From positions 20,947 through 84,946 of the forward strand of contig SVBD01000006.1 in NCBI GenBank assembly GCA_015059045.1: a DNA stretch of 64,000 bases, read 5' to 3'. Under the pieces are notes generated by a model. It was given only the letters and a program-made list of their open reading frames with translations, searched no databases and had not been told where the DNA came from. Source of the stretch: Erysipelotrichaceae bacterium. Its GTDB lineage: Bacteria > Bacillota_I > Bacilli_A > RFN20 > CAG-449. Below are positions 20,934 to 30,246 of the stretch, in pieces. Made by a program: the position numbers and the translations under genes. Each line of letters begins with the position of its first letter. Positions within the stretch are counted from its first letter, which is position 1.

Positions 20934-21410
20934 TTATTGATTTTTTACTAATTTTTTTTCAATTATTTTAAATCCTTCTAAAACCACTTGTTCTCTAATA
21001 GAATTTCTATCTCCCTTGAAATGATATTCATATACTTCCACTTTATTTAAATAACATATTCCAATATAGACTAATCCAACTTCTTTATTTTCCATTGCAA
21101 TTGGTCCTGCATTACCCGTGAATGAAATACAAATATCACTAGAAAGTAATTTTGAAGTTTTTTCACACATTTGATAAGCGATTTCTTTTGAAACTACTCC
21201 ATGTGTATTTATTAAATCAACTGGTATCTTTAATAAGTTTTCTTTTACTTCATTTTGATAAGTAACAAGAGCCCCTTTAAAGAAACTAGATACTCCACTA
21301 AAAGAAGTGATAGTAGAAGCAAATAATCCACCAGTTAGTGATTCACAAGAACTTAAAGTTAATTTACTTTCTTTTAATAATTCAATTACTTTATTAATTT
21401 GATTATTCAT
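20934..21410 (-). CDS. CinA C-terminal domain (PncC-type nicotinamide-nucleotide amidase), stand-alone
   Basis: LTLSSCESLTGGLFASTITSFSGVSSFFKGALVTY, ISFTGNAGP; only the C-terminal domain present. Confidence 0.9.
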   Translation of the reverse strand: MNNQINKVIELLKESKLTLSSCESLTGGLFASTITSFSGVSSFFKGALVTYQNEVKENLLKIPVDLINTHGVVSKEIAYQMCEKTSKLLSSDICISFTGNAGPIAMENKEVGLVYIGICYLNKVEVYEYHFKGDRNSIREQVVLEGFKIIEKKLVKNQ

Positions 21411-21990
21411 CTTTAAACACTTCTCTATTTTGAATAATATATACTACCATTGAAAGAAGCGAACATACTCCTGCAATATAGCATAAAATATAAGAAACAT
21501 TAACATCCCATGGGATGAAAGAGAATGGGAAATCGTTTAATAAAACTAAAGAAATTGCTACCATTTGGAATACAGTTTTTAATTTACCCCAAATATTCGC
21601 CGCAACTACTTTGTTTTTAGTAACTGCAATTAATCTAACAGCATCAACAACAATATCACGAGCAATCATCACAACTGCAACAATTACTAATTGAGGAATT
21701 CTACTAGCAAGGATGATGATAGTTGAATTTACTAATAATTTATCTGCAATAGGATCCATAAATTTACCATATGTAGTAACTAGATTGTATTTTCTTGCGA
21801 TGTATCCATCTAAGAAATCACTAATAGATGCAACTACAAAGATAATAAAACTAATAAAGTATTCTAATGAAATATCATTAAATAAAATAGGCATATTTAC
21901 TCCGCATTTTGTCCATGGGAATAAAAGCATAAAAATAATAAATATTACACATGCCATTCTAAATGTTGTTATTTTATTAGGTAGATTCAT
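21403..21990 (-). CDS. pgsA: CDP-diacylglycerol--glycerol-3-phosphate 3-phosphatidyltransferase
   Basis: DFLDGYIARKYNLVTTYGKFMDPIADKLL CDP-alcohol phosphotransferase motif; likely start MNLPNKITTFRM at 21990. Confidence 0.93.
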   Translation of the reverse strand: MNLPNKITTFRMACVIFIIFMLLFPWTKCGVNMPILFNDISLEYFISFIIFVVASISDFLDGYIARKYNLVTTYGKFMDPIADKLLVNSTIIILASRIPQLVIVAVVMIARDIVVDAVRLIAVTKNKVVAANIWGKLKTVFQMVAISLVLLNDFPFSFIPWDVNVSYILCYIAGVCSLLSMVVYIIQNREVFKDE

Positions 21991-22016
21991 GTTAATTCCT
22001 TCTTTCTTAAATATCG

Positions 22017-22360
22017 AGTCTTTGACCCTGTAAGCCATGTTTTGTCGAGGATAATTATTTATCTATGCAATGCATGCTAGAGTTAAATTCGTTTCTTCAC
22101 TCCAACTTCCCTTACCAAATTTAGGTTTCTCGCTTGAGGGGTTTACCGCGTTCCACTTTATTCTTTCGAATAAACTCCGTCACTGTGGCACTTTCAAAAG
22201 GTTGACCATGTCTTTCGATTTAGGTTTTCCTTTGCCGTTAGGTGCTCCCACCTACCTAAGGTTATTTTTTCCCTTAGCACAAACACTACAACCATCACAG
22301 GTTGTGCGAGCATGGACTTTCCTCTAATAGTTTCCTATCAGCAATTATCCGGGTCAAAGG
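22017..22360 (-). ncRNA. rnpB: RNase P RNA
   Basis: Minus strand contains ATTAGAGGAAAGTCCATGCTCGCAC near 5' end and CGACAAAACATGGCTTACAGGGTCAAAGA at 3' end; P1 pairing CCTTTGACCC/GGGTCAAAG; adjacent to gpsB as in B. subtilis. Confidence 0.95.
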
Positions 22361-22732
22361 TTATTTGTTATAAATAGAGTTTGGATCAATTCCAGCCTTA
22401 AATAGAGCTTGTTCTAATAGCGAAATCTTTTTTAACAAATCAATGTTTGACATATTTACTCCCGAATCGTTTTCGGAAATATTCTTTAATTTGTCATTTA
22501 ATATTTCATTTTGAACTTCAGCGCTATCTAAACGTTCTTTATAGATTTTACATGTTTTTTGAAGTTCAATTACAGATGTTTTTACCTCTTGTAAATATTG
22601 TTCCATCAAAGCATAATCTTTAATAACTAAATCTAAAAATTCATCGACTTCTAATGGGTCATACCCCATTTTCTTACCTTTGAATTCTTTATCAACAATT
22701 TTTTGAGGTGTTAATAATAATTTTACTTCCAT
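22361..22732 (-). CDS. gpsB: GpsB/DivIVA-type cell division regulator
   Basis: LLLTPQKIVDKEFKGKKMGYDPLEVDEFLDLVIKDY DivIVA-like lipid-binding motif; start at 22732. Confidence 0.85.
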   Translation of the reverse strand: MEVKLLLTPQKIVDKEFKGKKMGYDPLEVDEFLDLVIKDYALMEQYLQEVKTSVIELQKTCKIYKERLDSAEVQNEILNDKLKNISENDSGVNMSNIDLLKKISLLEQALFKAGIDPNSIYNK

Positions 22733-22833
22733 GTTTTTCTCCTTAAAAGACTGCATATTAATTATAAACAATTTTACTATATAAGTAAATATTTCATAAT
22801 TTATTAACAAGAAAAAAGGAGAGTAAACTCTCC

Positions 22834-23289
22834 TTAGTTTGTTCCTTGACAGCAACAGCAAACTTGAACGCAGTTAACATTAGATAGAACGCAAAGATTT
22901 CTTTTTGCAAAGCAACAACAGACTAAGAATCTAACCTTAGCGGTTGTCTTAATATATCTTTGACATTCCATTACCATTGTTTGATAAGTAATAGTTGCTG
23001 TTTCTCCTACTGGTAAATCACCAATAAGAATGTTAGTTAAATCAGCATTTTCTAAAGTTGTACCATTGACTGTTACGGTATTTGGCATCAACGCTAATGC
23101 CTTATTCAAAGGCAATGTCATTACCACGTTTCTCATAACTTGATCTGAGTTATTAGTTATGGTAACCGTATAAGTAATCTCATTACAAACTCTAGTTATT
23201 GCAACATTACTAGTAACAACAACACTTACACCACAATCTTCCGTTGACGGAACACATTGAGTATATGCTAGATTTTGGCAATTATACAT
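22834..23289 (-). CDS. DUF11-like (Ig-type) cysteine-rich protein
   Basis: ITYTVTITNNSDQVMRNVVMTLPL...DLPVGETATITYQT DUF11-like; C-term FLVCCCFAKRNLCVLSNVNCVQVCCCCQGTN. Confidence 0.7.
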   Translation of the reverse strand: MYNCQNLAYTQCVPSTEDCGVSVVVTSNVAITRVCNEITYTVTITNNSDQVMRNVVMTLPLNKALALMPNTVTVNGTTLENADLTNILIGDLPVGETATITYQTMVMECQRYIKTTAKVRFLVCCCFAKRNLCVLSNVNCVQVCCCCQGTN

Positions 23290-23390
23290 ATATTCACCTA
23301 CTTTTCGAACAAAACATTGTTCACTTATTTATATGTAAGTAATAACTAATAAGTTATTTAATTTTTAAAAATATTCAATTATACTTAAAT

Positions 23391-24128
23391 ATGGTGATAA
23401 ATATGGAAGCTTTTAAGAAAATATTAAAAAATCGTCATACATTAGTGTTTATGGATTTTGAAGGAACACAATTCTCTCATGAAATTATTGCAATTGGTTT
23501 ATGCAAAACTCATTGTGATGATAGTGGAATGATTGATGGGGATTATCAAACATATAAAAGATATGTTAAAAGTTATGGCCCAATTGGAAAAATTGTTAAT
23601 CGTATGACTAATATTACTCCAGAGATTTTAAAAGAAGAAGGTGTTACTTTTGAAACCGCATTACAAGAAATTAGAGAATTTGTCGGTGACGATATTAACG
23701 ATACAGCATTTATTGCGTTTGGATCTAACGATGTAAAAATGATTATTGATTCTTTAAAATATTCTAAACCAACAAACGATCATATTGGTCTTGATATTTG
23801 CAAACACTCTATCGACTTTTTAGCGTTTTTAAGCCAATTTATTAAAGATGATAAAGGAAACAATTACTCTTTAGTAAATTACTTAAAACTATATAATAAA
23901 GAACCATTTGGTCAAAGTCACGATCCACTTAACGACGCAATTGATTTAATGAATCTTTATAAAGAATTTATGGACAATAAAGAAATTCGTTCTAGAGAAT
24001 ATATCAATGTAATTAAAAAGCAAAAAATTTATCCTACTCCAATTAAAAGAATTATTAATAAGTTATTAAATAACGAATGTGTTACTCCTGAAGATTTCAA
24101 AAAAGAAATTGATAAATATATCGAATAA
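23391..24128 (+). CDS. DEDDh-family 3'-5' exonuclease-like protein
   Basis: LVFMDFEGTQFSHEIIAIG (DxE), FGSNDVKMI, SHDPLNDAIDL (HxxxxD). Confidence 0.8.
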   Translation: MVINMEAFKKILKNRHTLVFMDFEGTQFSHEIIAIGLCKTHCDDSGMIDGDYQTYKRYVKSYGPIGKIVNRMTNITPEILKEEGVTFETALQEIREFVGDDINDTAFIAFGSNDVKMIIDSLKYSKPTNDHIGLDICKHSIDFLAFLSQFIKDDKGNNYSLVNYLKLYNKEPFGQSHDPLNDAIDLMNLYKEFMDNKEIRSREYINVIKKQKIYPTPIKRIINKLLNNECVTPEDFKKEIDKYIE

Positions 24129-24172
24129 AAAAGAAAGGTTTGGTTCATAATAACTATGAGCCTTAGGTTGCT

Positions 24173-24787
24173 ATGATTAATTATCCTAACAAGAAAAGAT
24201 TAGATAACAATCTATCTATAGAAGAAAAACAAATAAAAACCAAAGAAAAGAAAATTCTTTCCGCTGCAAATAGAGGAATGGATTTTGAACACGCAGTTAA
24301 CTCTTCTAACTCTTATTATGATGATAACAACATTGCAACCATTACTAAAAGACCTACTCCAATTCGTATAGTAAAAGTAGATTACGCTCATAACGCTAGA
24401 ATCGTTGATGCCTATTTTGAAAAGCAATCAACAACTGATTACAATGGAGTTTATAAAGGAAAATATATCGATTTCGAATGTAAAGAAACCAAATCAACAA
24501 CCGCGTTAACATTTAACAATATTTCTTCACATCAAATTAAGCACTTACAAAAAGTTATTAATCATGGGGGTATTGCCTTCTTTCTAATTTACTTTGTAAG
24601 TTTAAACGAAATCTATTTATTAGATGCTTCATACGTTATTGAAAGATATACTCATAAAGAAGAAAGAAAGTCCCTTGCGCTTTCCTACATCAAAGAGAAA
24701 GGTCATCTAGTTGAACAAGGCTTTATTCCTCGTCTAAAATATCTAGACGTTGTAGATAAGGTATATTTCAATGAAGAAAATAAATAA
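24173..24787 (+). CDS. recU: Holliday junction resolvase RecU
   Basis: ANRGMDFEHAVNSSN, AYFEKQSTTDYNGVYKGKYIDFECKETKS; overlaps PBP gene as in recU-ponA. Confidence 0.93.
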   Translation: MINYPNKKRLDNNLSIEEKQIKTKEKKILSAANRGMDFEHAVNSSNSYYDDNNIATITKRPTPIRIVKVDYAHNARIVDAYFEKQSTTDYNGVYKGKYIDFECKETKSTTALTFNNISSHQIKHLQKVINHGGIAFFLIYFVSLNEIYLLDASYVIERYTHKEERKSLALSYIKEKGHLVEQGFIPRLKYLDVVDKVYFNEENK

Positions 24788-27101
24788 ATCCAACTTATTC
24801 AAATTATTAATTAATACTTTTTTTATTTGTGTGTTTCTAGTTTCAACTCTACTAGGAACATTTTTATTTATTACCGTTAAAAACGAGAAATTAAAAATAG
24901 AACCTGAAAGTTTAGTTTCTCAAACGATTATTTATGATAATCATATGAATCAAATAGAAGTAATTGGCGAATCAAATGATTATCGCAAAATAGAAGAAAT
25001 ACCTCAAGTAATGATTGATGCTCTTCTTTCTATTGAAGACAACGAATTTTACTATCATAAAGGAATAAATACTAAAAGGATTATTCTTTCCTTTGTCAAT
25101 AATATTTTTTCTTCTTCCACTCAAGGTGGTTCCACTATTACTCAACAACTAATTAAAAATACCGCTTTAACTAATGAAAAAACTTATACAAGAAAAGTAA
25201 AAGAAGCATATCTAAGTATTATGATGGAAAAGGAATATACCAAAGAAGAAATATTAGAATTATATTTTAACAAAGTATACTTTGAGCAATCAGTTCCAGG
25301 AATAAACTACGCTTCTAAAATATTTTTTAATAAAGATATTTCTTTGATCAATTATTTAGAAGCCTCTATTCTTGCTTCGTTAGTTAAATCCCCTAGTTAC
25401 TATTATCCTTTTACCTATCCAGAAAGAGTAAATGAAAGAAAGAATTTAGTATTAAAAGCAATGTTAGAAAATAATACTATTACTTCAAACCAATATAACT
25501 TTGGAATTAATATTCACGCTAAAGATTTATTAGTCAAAAAAGATGTTAAATTAATTACGTCTTATCCTTATCAAGCTTACTTAGATATAGTCTATGAAGA
25601 AGTAAAAGCTATATGCAATAAAGACTTATATACTCATCCATTAATTGTAGAAACTTATCTAGACACATATCTCCAAACTCATATTGATAAAATTCAACAG
25701 GATAAAGTAATTTCTTTTACTGATGAGGAGCAACAAATAGGTGGAGTCGTAATTGATAATGATAATAGCAAAATAATTGGGGTTGTCGGTGGAAGAAACT
25801 ATAATGGCAAGAAACTTTTTAATCGCGGATATCACTTAAAAAGAAATCCCGCTAGTACAATTAAACCATTACTATCTTATCCTTTAGCAATTGAACATCT
25901 TTCCTTTCATCCGTTAACCACTATTAAAGATGAACCTTACCTTTATAAAGGAACTTCAATTAACGTTAATAATGCAGACAAAAAATATTTAGGTCCTCTC
26001 TCTTTAATTGAATCTATTGGATATTCTAGAAATACTTGCGCTGTTAAAACTTTTGATCAAGTAGTAGATAAAATTGGAATTAAAGAAGTAACTTCCTATT
26101 TAAAAGATTTAAATCTTTATGATGGAGGTAATATTACATCTTCTTATTCTTTAGGTGGAATGATGTATGGAATTTCCCCATTTCAAGTAGCAGGAGCTTA
26201 CTCTTGCTTGGCTAATCATGGTAAGTTTTTACTCCCTTCTACAATCAAAAGAATCAAGGATTACAATGGAAAAGTCCTATATGAACGCGACATTTCTTAT
26301 AAAAAAGTTCTATCCGAAGAAAGTGCTGATTTAATAACTTATTCATTAAAAAAGGTTATGGATAATAACTATTTAAATATTAATGTTTGCAAACCAAAAG
26401 GAATTGATGTGGCTTGTAAAACTGGAACTAACGCTTATGATTCTTCAACTATAAGAAAAAATAATTATCCTAAAAACGCCGATAAGGACATTTGGCTTGC
26501 TGGATATTCAAAAAACCATACTTGCGTTATCTGGACCGGATTTGATAAAAGCGAATATCAAAAGAACTACTTTACTTCTAACGATCCTAGAAAAAAGATT
26601 TCTAAATTAGTTTTCAAATCAATTATGGAAACTATTAATAAGAAAGGTGTTTTTGAATACTCTTCTTCATTACAAGAAATATCTCTAGTAAAAGGATTAG
26701 ACGAAACATATTTACCTAATGAATTTACTCCATCTTCTTATATTGTAAAAACACTAATTAATCCTAATAAAACTAGTGTTAAACCACTACCTAATTTGAC
26801 TATAGAAGAAGTAAATGATGTTAGTTGCTTTACAAGTAATAACTATGGAATATTCCAGATTAATAATCCCTTAATAGAAGATAAGATATATTCTTATTTC
26901 TATGGAGATAAAACGTATTTAATGGAAGTAACCTTACCAAATCAAAATAAAGAAATACACACTTCTAAAGAAGGATATTTTGAATATGAATTCAAAGAAA
27001 AAGGAAAGTATACTATAGAGTTTTCAATAACTTTTTCTAATAATACTTCCCTAAAAGGTTCTTCATATAAATTTACTTATTCTAAAAATGATTTTTTATA
27101 A
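24771..27101 (+). CDS. ponA: Class A penicillin-binding protein
   Basis: ALLSIEDNEFYYHKGI, GGSTITQQLIKN glycosyltransferase motifs; NPASTIKPL (SxxK) and KTGTNAYD transpeptidase motifs. Confidence 0.93.
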   Translation: MKKINKSNLFKLLINTFFICVFLVSTLLGTFLFITVKNEKLKIEPESLVSQTIIYDNHMNQIEVIGESNDYRKIEEIPQVMIDALLSIEDNEFYYHKGINTKRIILSFVNNIFSSSTQGGSTITQQLIKNTALTNEKTYTRKVKEAYLSIMMEKEYTKEEILELYFNKVYFEQSVPGINYASKIFFNKDISLINYLEASILASLVKSPSYYYPFTYPERVNERKNLVLKAMLENNTITSNQYNFGINIHAKDLLVKKDVKLITSYPYQAYLDIVYEEVKAICNKDLYTHPLIVETYLDTYLQTHIDKIQQDKVISFTDEEQQIGGVVIDNDNSKIIGVVGGRNYNGKKLFNRGYHLKRNPASTIKPLLSYPLAIEHLSFHPLTTIKDEPYLYKGTSINVNNADKKYLGPLSLIESIGYSRNTCAVKTFDQVVDKIGIKEVTSYLKDLNLYDGGNITSSYSLGGMMYGISPFQVAGAYSCLANHGKFLLPSTIKRIKDYNGKVLYERDISYKKVLSEESADLITYSLKKVMDNNYLNINVCKPKGIDVACKTGTNAYDSSTIRKNNYPKNADKDIWLAGYSKNHTCVIWTGFDKSEYQKNYFTSNDPRKKISKLVFKSIMETINKKGVFEYSSSLQEISLVKGLDETYLPNEFTPSSYIVKTLINPNKTSVKPLPNLTIEEVNDVSCFTSNNYGIFQINNPLIEDKIYSYFYGDKTYLMEVTLPNQNKEIHTSKEGYFEYEFKEKGKYTIEFSITFSNNTSLKGSSYKFTYSKNDFL

Positions 27102-27715
27102 TGAGCACATAAATGCGTCAAAGGGCAATGTTTACAATCAGGATTTTGACTTTTACACATATATCTACCAAAGAAGATTAATTGATGATGTGCTTTAATC
27201 AATCTACTTCTTGGTAGTTTTCTTTTTAACTTTAATTCTACTTCTAAAGTAGAATCATTTTCTTTTGCTAGTTTTAATCTTTTAGATACTCTTTCTACAT
27301 GAGTATCAACAGGGATTTCAGGGATCTTAAAATATTCAATTCTTACTACATTACAAGTTTTTCTTCCTACGCCTGGAAGTTCCATTAATTCTTTTCTAGA
27401 AGAAGGAACTTTACCATTATGTTTTTCAAGTAAAATAGTAGAGCACGCTTTAATATTTTTAGCTTTAGAATAGCTTAATCCAATAGAATGAATAATCTTT
27501 TCAATATCTTCTACACTAGCATCTTTAAAAGACTCTAATGAAGGATATTTACTAAATAACACTTCTGTAACTTTATTAACACTTTTATCTGTTGCTTGCG
27601 CAGATAAAATAACTGCGAATAGTAATTCGTAGTCTTTAGTATAATTTAATTCACAATGCGCATCAAAAAATTTTTCGTCTAAAAATGCAAAGATTTCTTC
27701 TACTCTATTCATCAC
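27077..27715 (-). CDS. nth: Endonuclease III
   Basis: LLFAVILSAQATDKSVNKVT, LPGVGRKTCNVV, PVDTHVERVSKRL, C-X6-C-X2-C FeS cluster CKSQNPDCKHCPLTHLC. Confidence 0.95.
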   Translation of the reverse strand: MMNRVEEIFAFLDEKFFDAHCELNYTKDYELLFAVILSAQATDKSVNKVTEVLFSKYPSLESFKDASVEDIEKIIHSIGLSYSKAKNIKACSTILLEKHNGKVPSSRKELMELPGVGRKTCNVVRIEYFKIPEIPVDTHVERVSKRLKLAKENDSTLEVELKLKRKLPRSRLIKAHHQLIFFGRYMCKSQNPDCKHCPLTHLCAHYKKSFLE

Positions 27716-28364
27716 TACTTGTCCACTTAGTATTAGCGATCCTTATTGTATCTTCAATATCTTTTTTCCATTTTTCGTTAACTGAAGAATATCCTTCTTT
27801 TTCAATATCTCTACTTGAAAGATACTTCATAATAGATTTATCAATTTGATTAATAGTAACCCTTTTAGATTTATGTTGGCATTCATGAACACAAGAAATA
27901 ATAACTTCTTCTTTAATTCCTTGAGAAATCCATTCTCTTACCTTTTCAATTTCTAATGGTGAAAGAGTTCTTCCCATTTCTTTTTGCATTAATGCAAAAA
28001 CATTATTAAACTCTTCATTAGCTTCTTTGTTTTTATTTCCTTGAGCCAATCTTAATAATTCACTTTGAAATTCAACAATAATCTTATTATATAAAGGTTC
28101 AATAGAAGTCACTAATGAATTATTATCACTAGCGTATTCAATAAAGCCACGATTAGTTAAACTAACTAATACACTATCAATTTCTTTTATTGCTATATTC
28201 ATTTTAAGCGCTAAAAGATCAGCAGTAATTAATACTTTCTCTTTCTTTAATATATTATCAATAGATAATAAAACACATAAATCGTATTCACTTAATCCAA
28301 AAGATTTATAATTATCTACTAAAAAATAACGATAATCTATTTGTTCAATTCTTAATTCATTCAT
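27705..28364 (-). CDS. dnaD: DnaD-domain replication initiation protein
   Basis: FALMQKEMGRTLSPLEIEKVREWISQGIKEEVIISCVHE; upstream of nth. Confidence 0.88.
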   Translation of the reverse strand: MNELRIEQIDYRYFLVDNYKSFGLSEYDLCVLLSIDNILKKEKVLITADLLALKMNIAIKEIDSVLVSLTNRGFIEYASDNNSLVTSIEPLYNKIIVEFQSELLRLAQGNKNKEANEEFNNVFALMQKEMGRTLSPLEIEKVREWISQGIKEEVIISCVHECQHKSKRVTINQIDKSIMKYLSSRDIEKEGYSSVNEKWKKDIEDTIRIANTKWTSSDE

Positions 28365-28372
28365 ACTTCCAC

Positions 28373-30025
28373 CTACTTACACACTTTCTTAAATACCCTT
28401 AAGAAATTCTTATAGAAAATCTTATCAATTTCTTCTTGAGTATATCCTTCTTTTACTAATGCTTCTTTTAATTCTAATGTTTTAGTTGCATCACTCATTC
28501 CATTAGGAGTAGGGATTCCATCAAAATCGCTACCTAAAGCAATTATATCAATCCCACCAACTTCTTTAATATGGTTGATATGCTTTATTATATCAGGTAT
28601 TTGATTCTTTTTGCTTGAAGAAATAAAATCCGGACAATAATTTATTCCCATAACACCTTTGTTTTTCTTTAAAGCAAGTATCATTTCATCGGTTAAATTT
28701 CTTGATACCTTGCATATTTTTCTACTATTAGAATGGCTACAGACAATTGGTTTAGTAGATAAATTAATTACATCATAAAATCCAGCATCAGATAAATGAG
28801 AAACATCAATAATCATACCTAACTCATTCATCTTTTTAACAACTTCTTTACCAAAAGGAGTTAATCCATCTACAGTATTAGGAATTCTAATATTAACTTT
28901 AGTTTTATTAGTCATATTAATATTTGGATAACCTATCTCATTAGGGAAATTCCAAGTTAACGTCATCATTCTTACCCCTAAAGAATAGAAATATTCTAAC
29001 TTTTCTAAATCCCCTTCAATTGCTCCACCTTCTTCAATAGAAAGAAGTGCAGACATCTTTTTTAAAGCTTTATTGTTTTGTAATTCTTGATAAGTTGTAA
29101 CTTGACTAATTACATGACTATTTTTATTGATTTCACTTTTAAATAATTCAATATATTTTTTTGTTGTTTCAAAAGGAGTATTAACTTTATGTAATGGAAT
29201 AAAAACTGCAAAAGTTTGCATTAAATATTCCCCTTTACTCATCTTTAAAATATCAATGTGTAAGTTATTTTTATATATTCCTTTTGTTTCAAATTCCTCT
29301 CTAGTAATAGTATCACAATGCATATCGATAACATTTAATCTTTCTTTATTAAATTCTAGAGGGATATAATCATCTACATGATGGATTTTTAGCATCCACA
29401 TTGCCTTTTCGTAAGAAAAAGCTTTCATTTTATCAATTTCATCTAAACATCTAACATAAGATACTTTTTTTAATAGATGTAAATTATCTTTAATATCTTT
29501 AACTAATCCTGGGGTTAAAGAAAAATCATAAATTAAACTAAATCTTAACGCTCTTAAGATGCGTAAAGGATCTTCTTTAAAACGAATAGAGGGCTTTCCA
29601 ATCATTGAAATAAGATGATTTTTTAAATCATCTCTACCATGATAATAATCATACACATTACCATTTTTATCGATATATAAAGCATTGATAGAAATATCTC
29701 TTCTTTTCGCATCAAGCCTTAATTCTTTAACAAAAGCAACTTTATTAGGATGACGATAATCTTTATAATCTTCTTCTACTCTTAAAGTTGTTATGTCTAC
29801 TTTGTGACCTAAAAAAGAAATATGCACACTACCAATAGATACAAACGATTCATCAAAAGACAGAAACTCTTTCATTTGAGAAGGTGTTGCATCGCTGACA
29901 AAATCAAAGTCTAATATTTCTCTGCCTAAAAGATAATCTCTACTAGTCCCACCTACCATAAATAGGGCATAACCATTTTGAGAAAAAATCTTTTCAAGTT
30001 CCAAATAGACTTTTGGTAATTCCAC
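28373..30025 (-). CDS. Fusion: CCA tRNA nucleotidyltransferase head/neck + M19 membrane dipeptidase
   Basis: aa 1-~225: FMVGGTSRDYLLGREILDFDFVSDA, DAKRRDISINALYID, FKEDPLRILRALRFS; aa ~230-550: VIDMHCDTI, LLSIEEGGAI, MIIDVSHLSDAGFYDV, SHSNSRKI, LGSDFDGIPTP. Junction near 29344 reads continuously. Confidence 0.88.
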   Translation of the reverse strand: MELPKVYLELEKIFSQNGYALFMVGGTSRDYLLGREILDFDFVSDATPSQMKEFLSFDESFVSIGSVHISFLGHKVDITTLRVEEDYKDYRHPNKVAFVKELRLDAKRRDISINALYIDKNGNVYDYYHGRDDLKNHLISMIGKPSIRFKEDPLRILRALRFSLIYDFSLTPGLVKDIKDNLHLLKKVSYVRCLDEIDKMKAFSYEKAMWMLKIHHVDDYIPLEFNKERLNVIDMHCDTITREEFETKGIYKNNLHIDILKMSKGEYLMQTFAVFIPLHKVNTPFETTKKYIELFKSEINKNSHVISQVTTYQELQNNKALKKMSALLSIEEGGAIEGDLEKLEYFYSLGVRMMTLTWNFPNEIGYPNINMTNKTKVNIRIPNTVDGLTPFGKEVVKKMNELGMIIDVSHLSDAGFYDVINLSTKPIVCSHSNSRKICKVSRNLTDEMILALKKNKGVMGINYCPDFISSSKKNQIPDIIKHINHIKEVGGIDIIALGSDFDGIPTPNGMSDATKTLELKEALVKEGYTQEEIDKIFYKNFLRVFKKVCK

Positions 30026-30066
30026 AATATTTCTCCTTTGTTATTTTGCTAAAAACATAATTTGTA

Positions 30067-30095
30067 TTGACAATATGTTAATTTTTATTTATATT
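30067..30095 (+). promoter_or_regulatory. tRNA promoter
   Basis: TTGACA (30067-30072) - 17 nt - TATATT (30090-30095). Confidence 0.7.
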
Positions 30096-30117
30096 AATAT
30101 CGTTATCGATTCCAAAT

Positions 30118-30193
30118 GGGTATTTAGCTCAGCTGGGAGAGCATCTGTTTGACGTACAGAAGGTCGGGGGTTCGATTCCCTCAGTACCCACCA
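30118..30193 (+). tRNA. tRNA-Val (anticodon GAC), CCA encoded
   Basis: Cloverleaf: acceptor GGGTATT/AGTACCC, anticodon loop TTGACGT, T-arm GGGGGTTCGATTCCCTC, 3' ACCA. Confidence 0.95.
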
Positions 30194-30210
30194 TTTAGTA
30201 GATAGCAATA

Positions 30211-30240
30211 AGATTCCTAAAAAGGAATCTTTTTTATTTT
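30211..30240 (+). terminator. Terminator of tRNA-Val
   Basis: AGATTCCT AAAA AGGAATCT TTTTT. Confidence 0.85.
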
Positions 30241-30246
30241 AATATA

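Noticed and set aside
22070-22327. 85-aa plus-strand ORF
   Set aside because: Lies entirely within the RNase P RNA gene on the opposite strand; no RBS or protein-like features.
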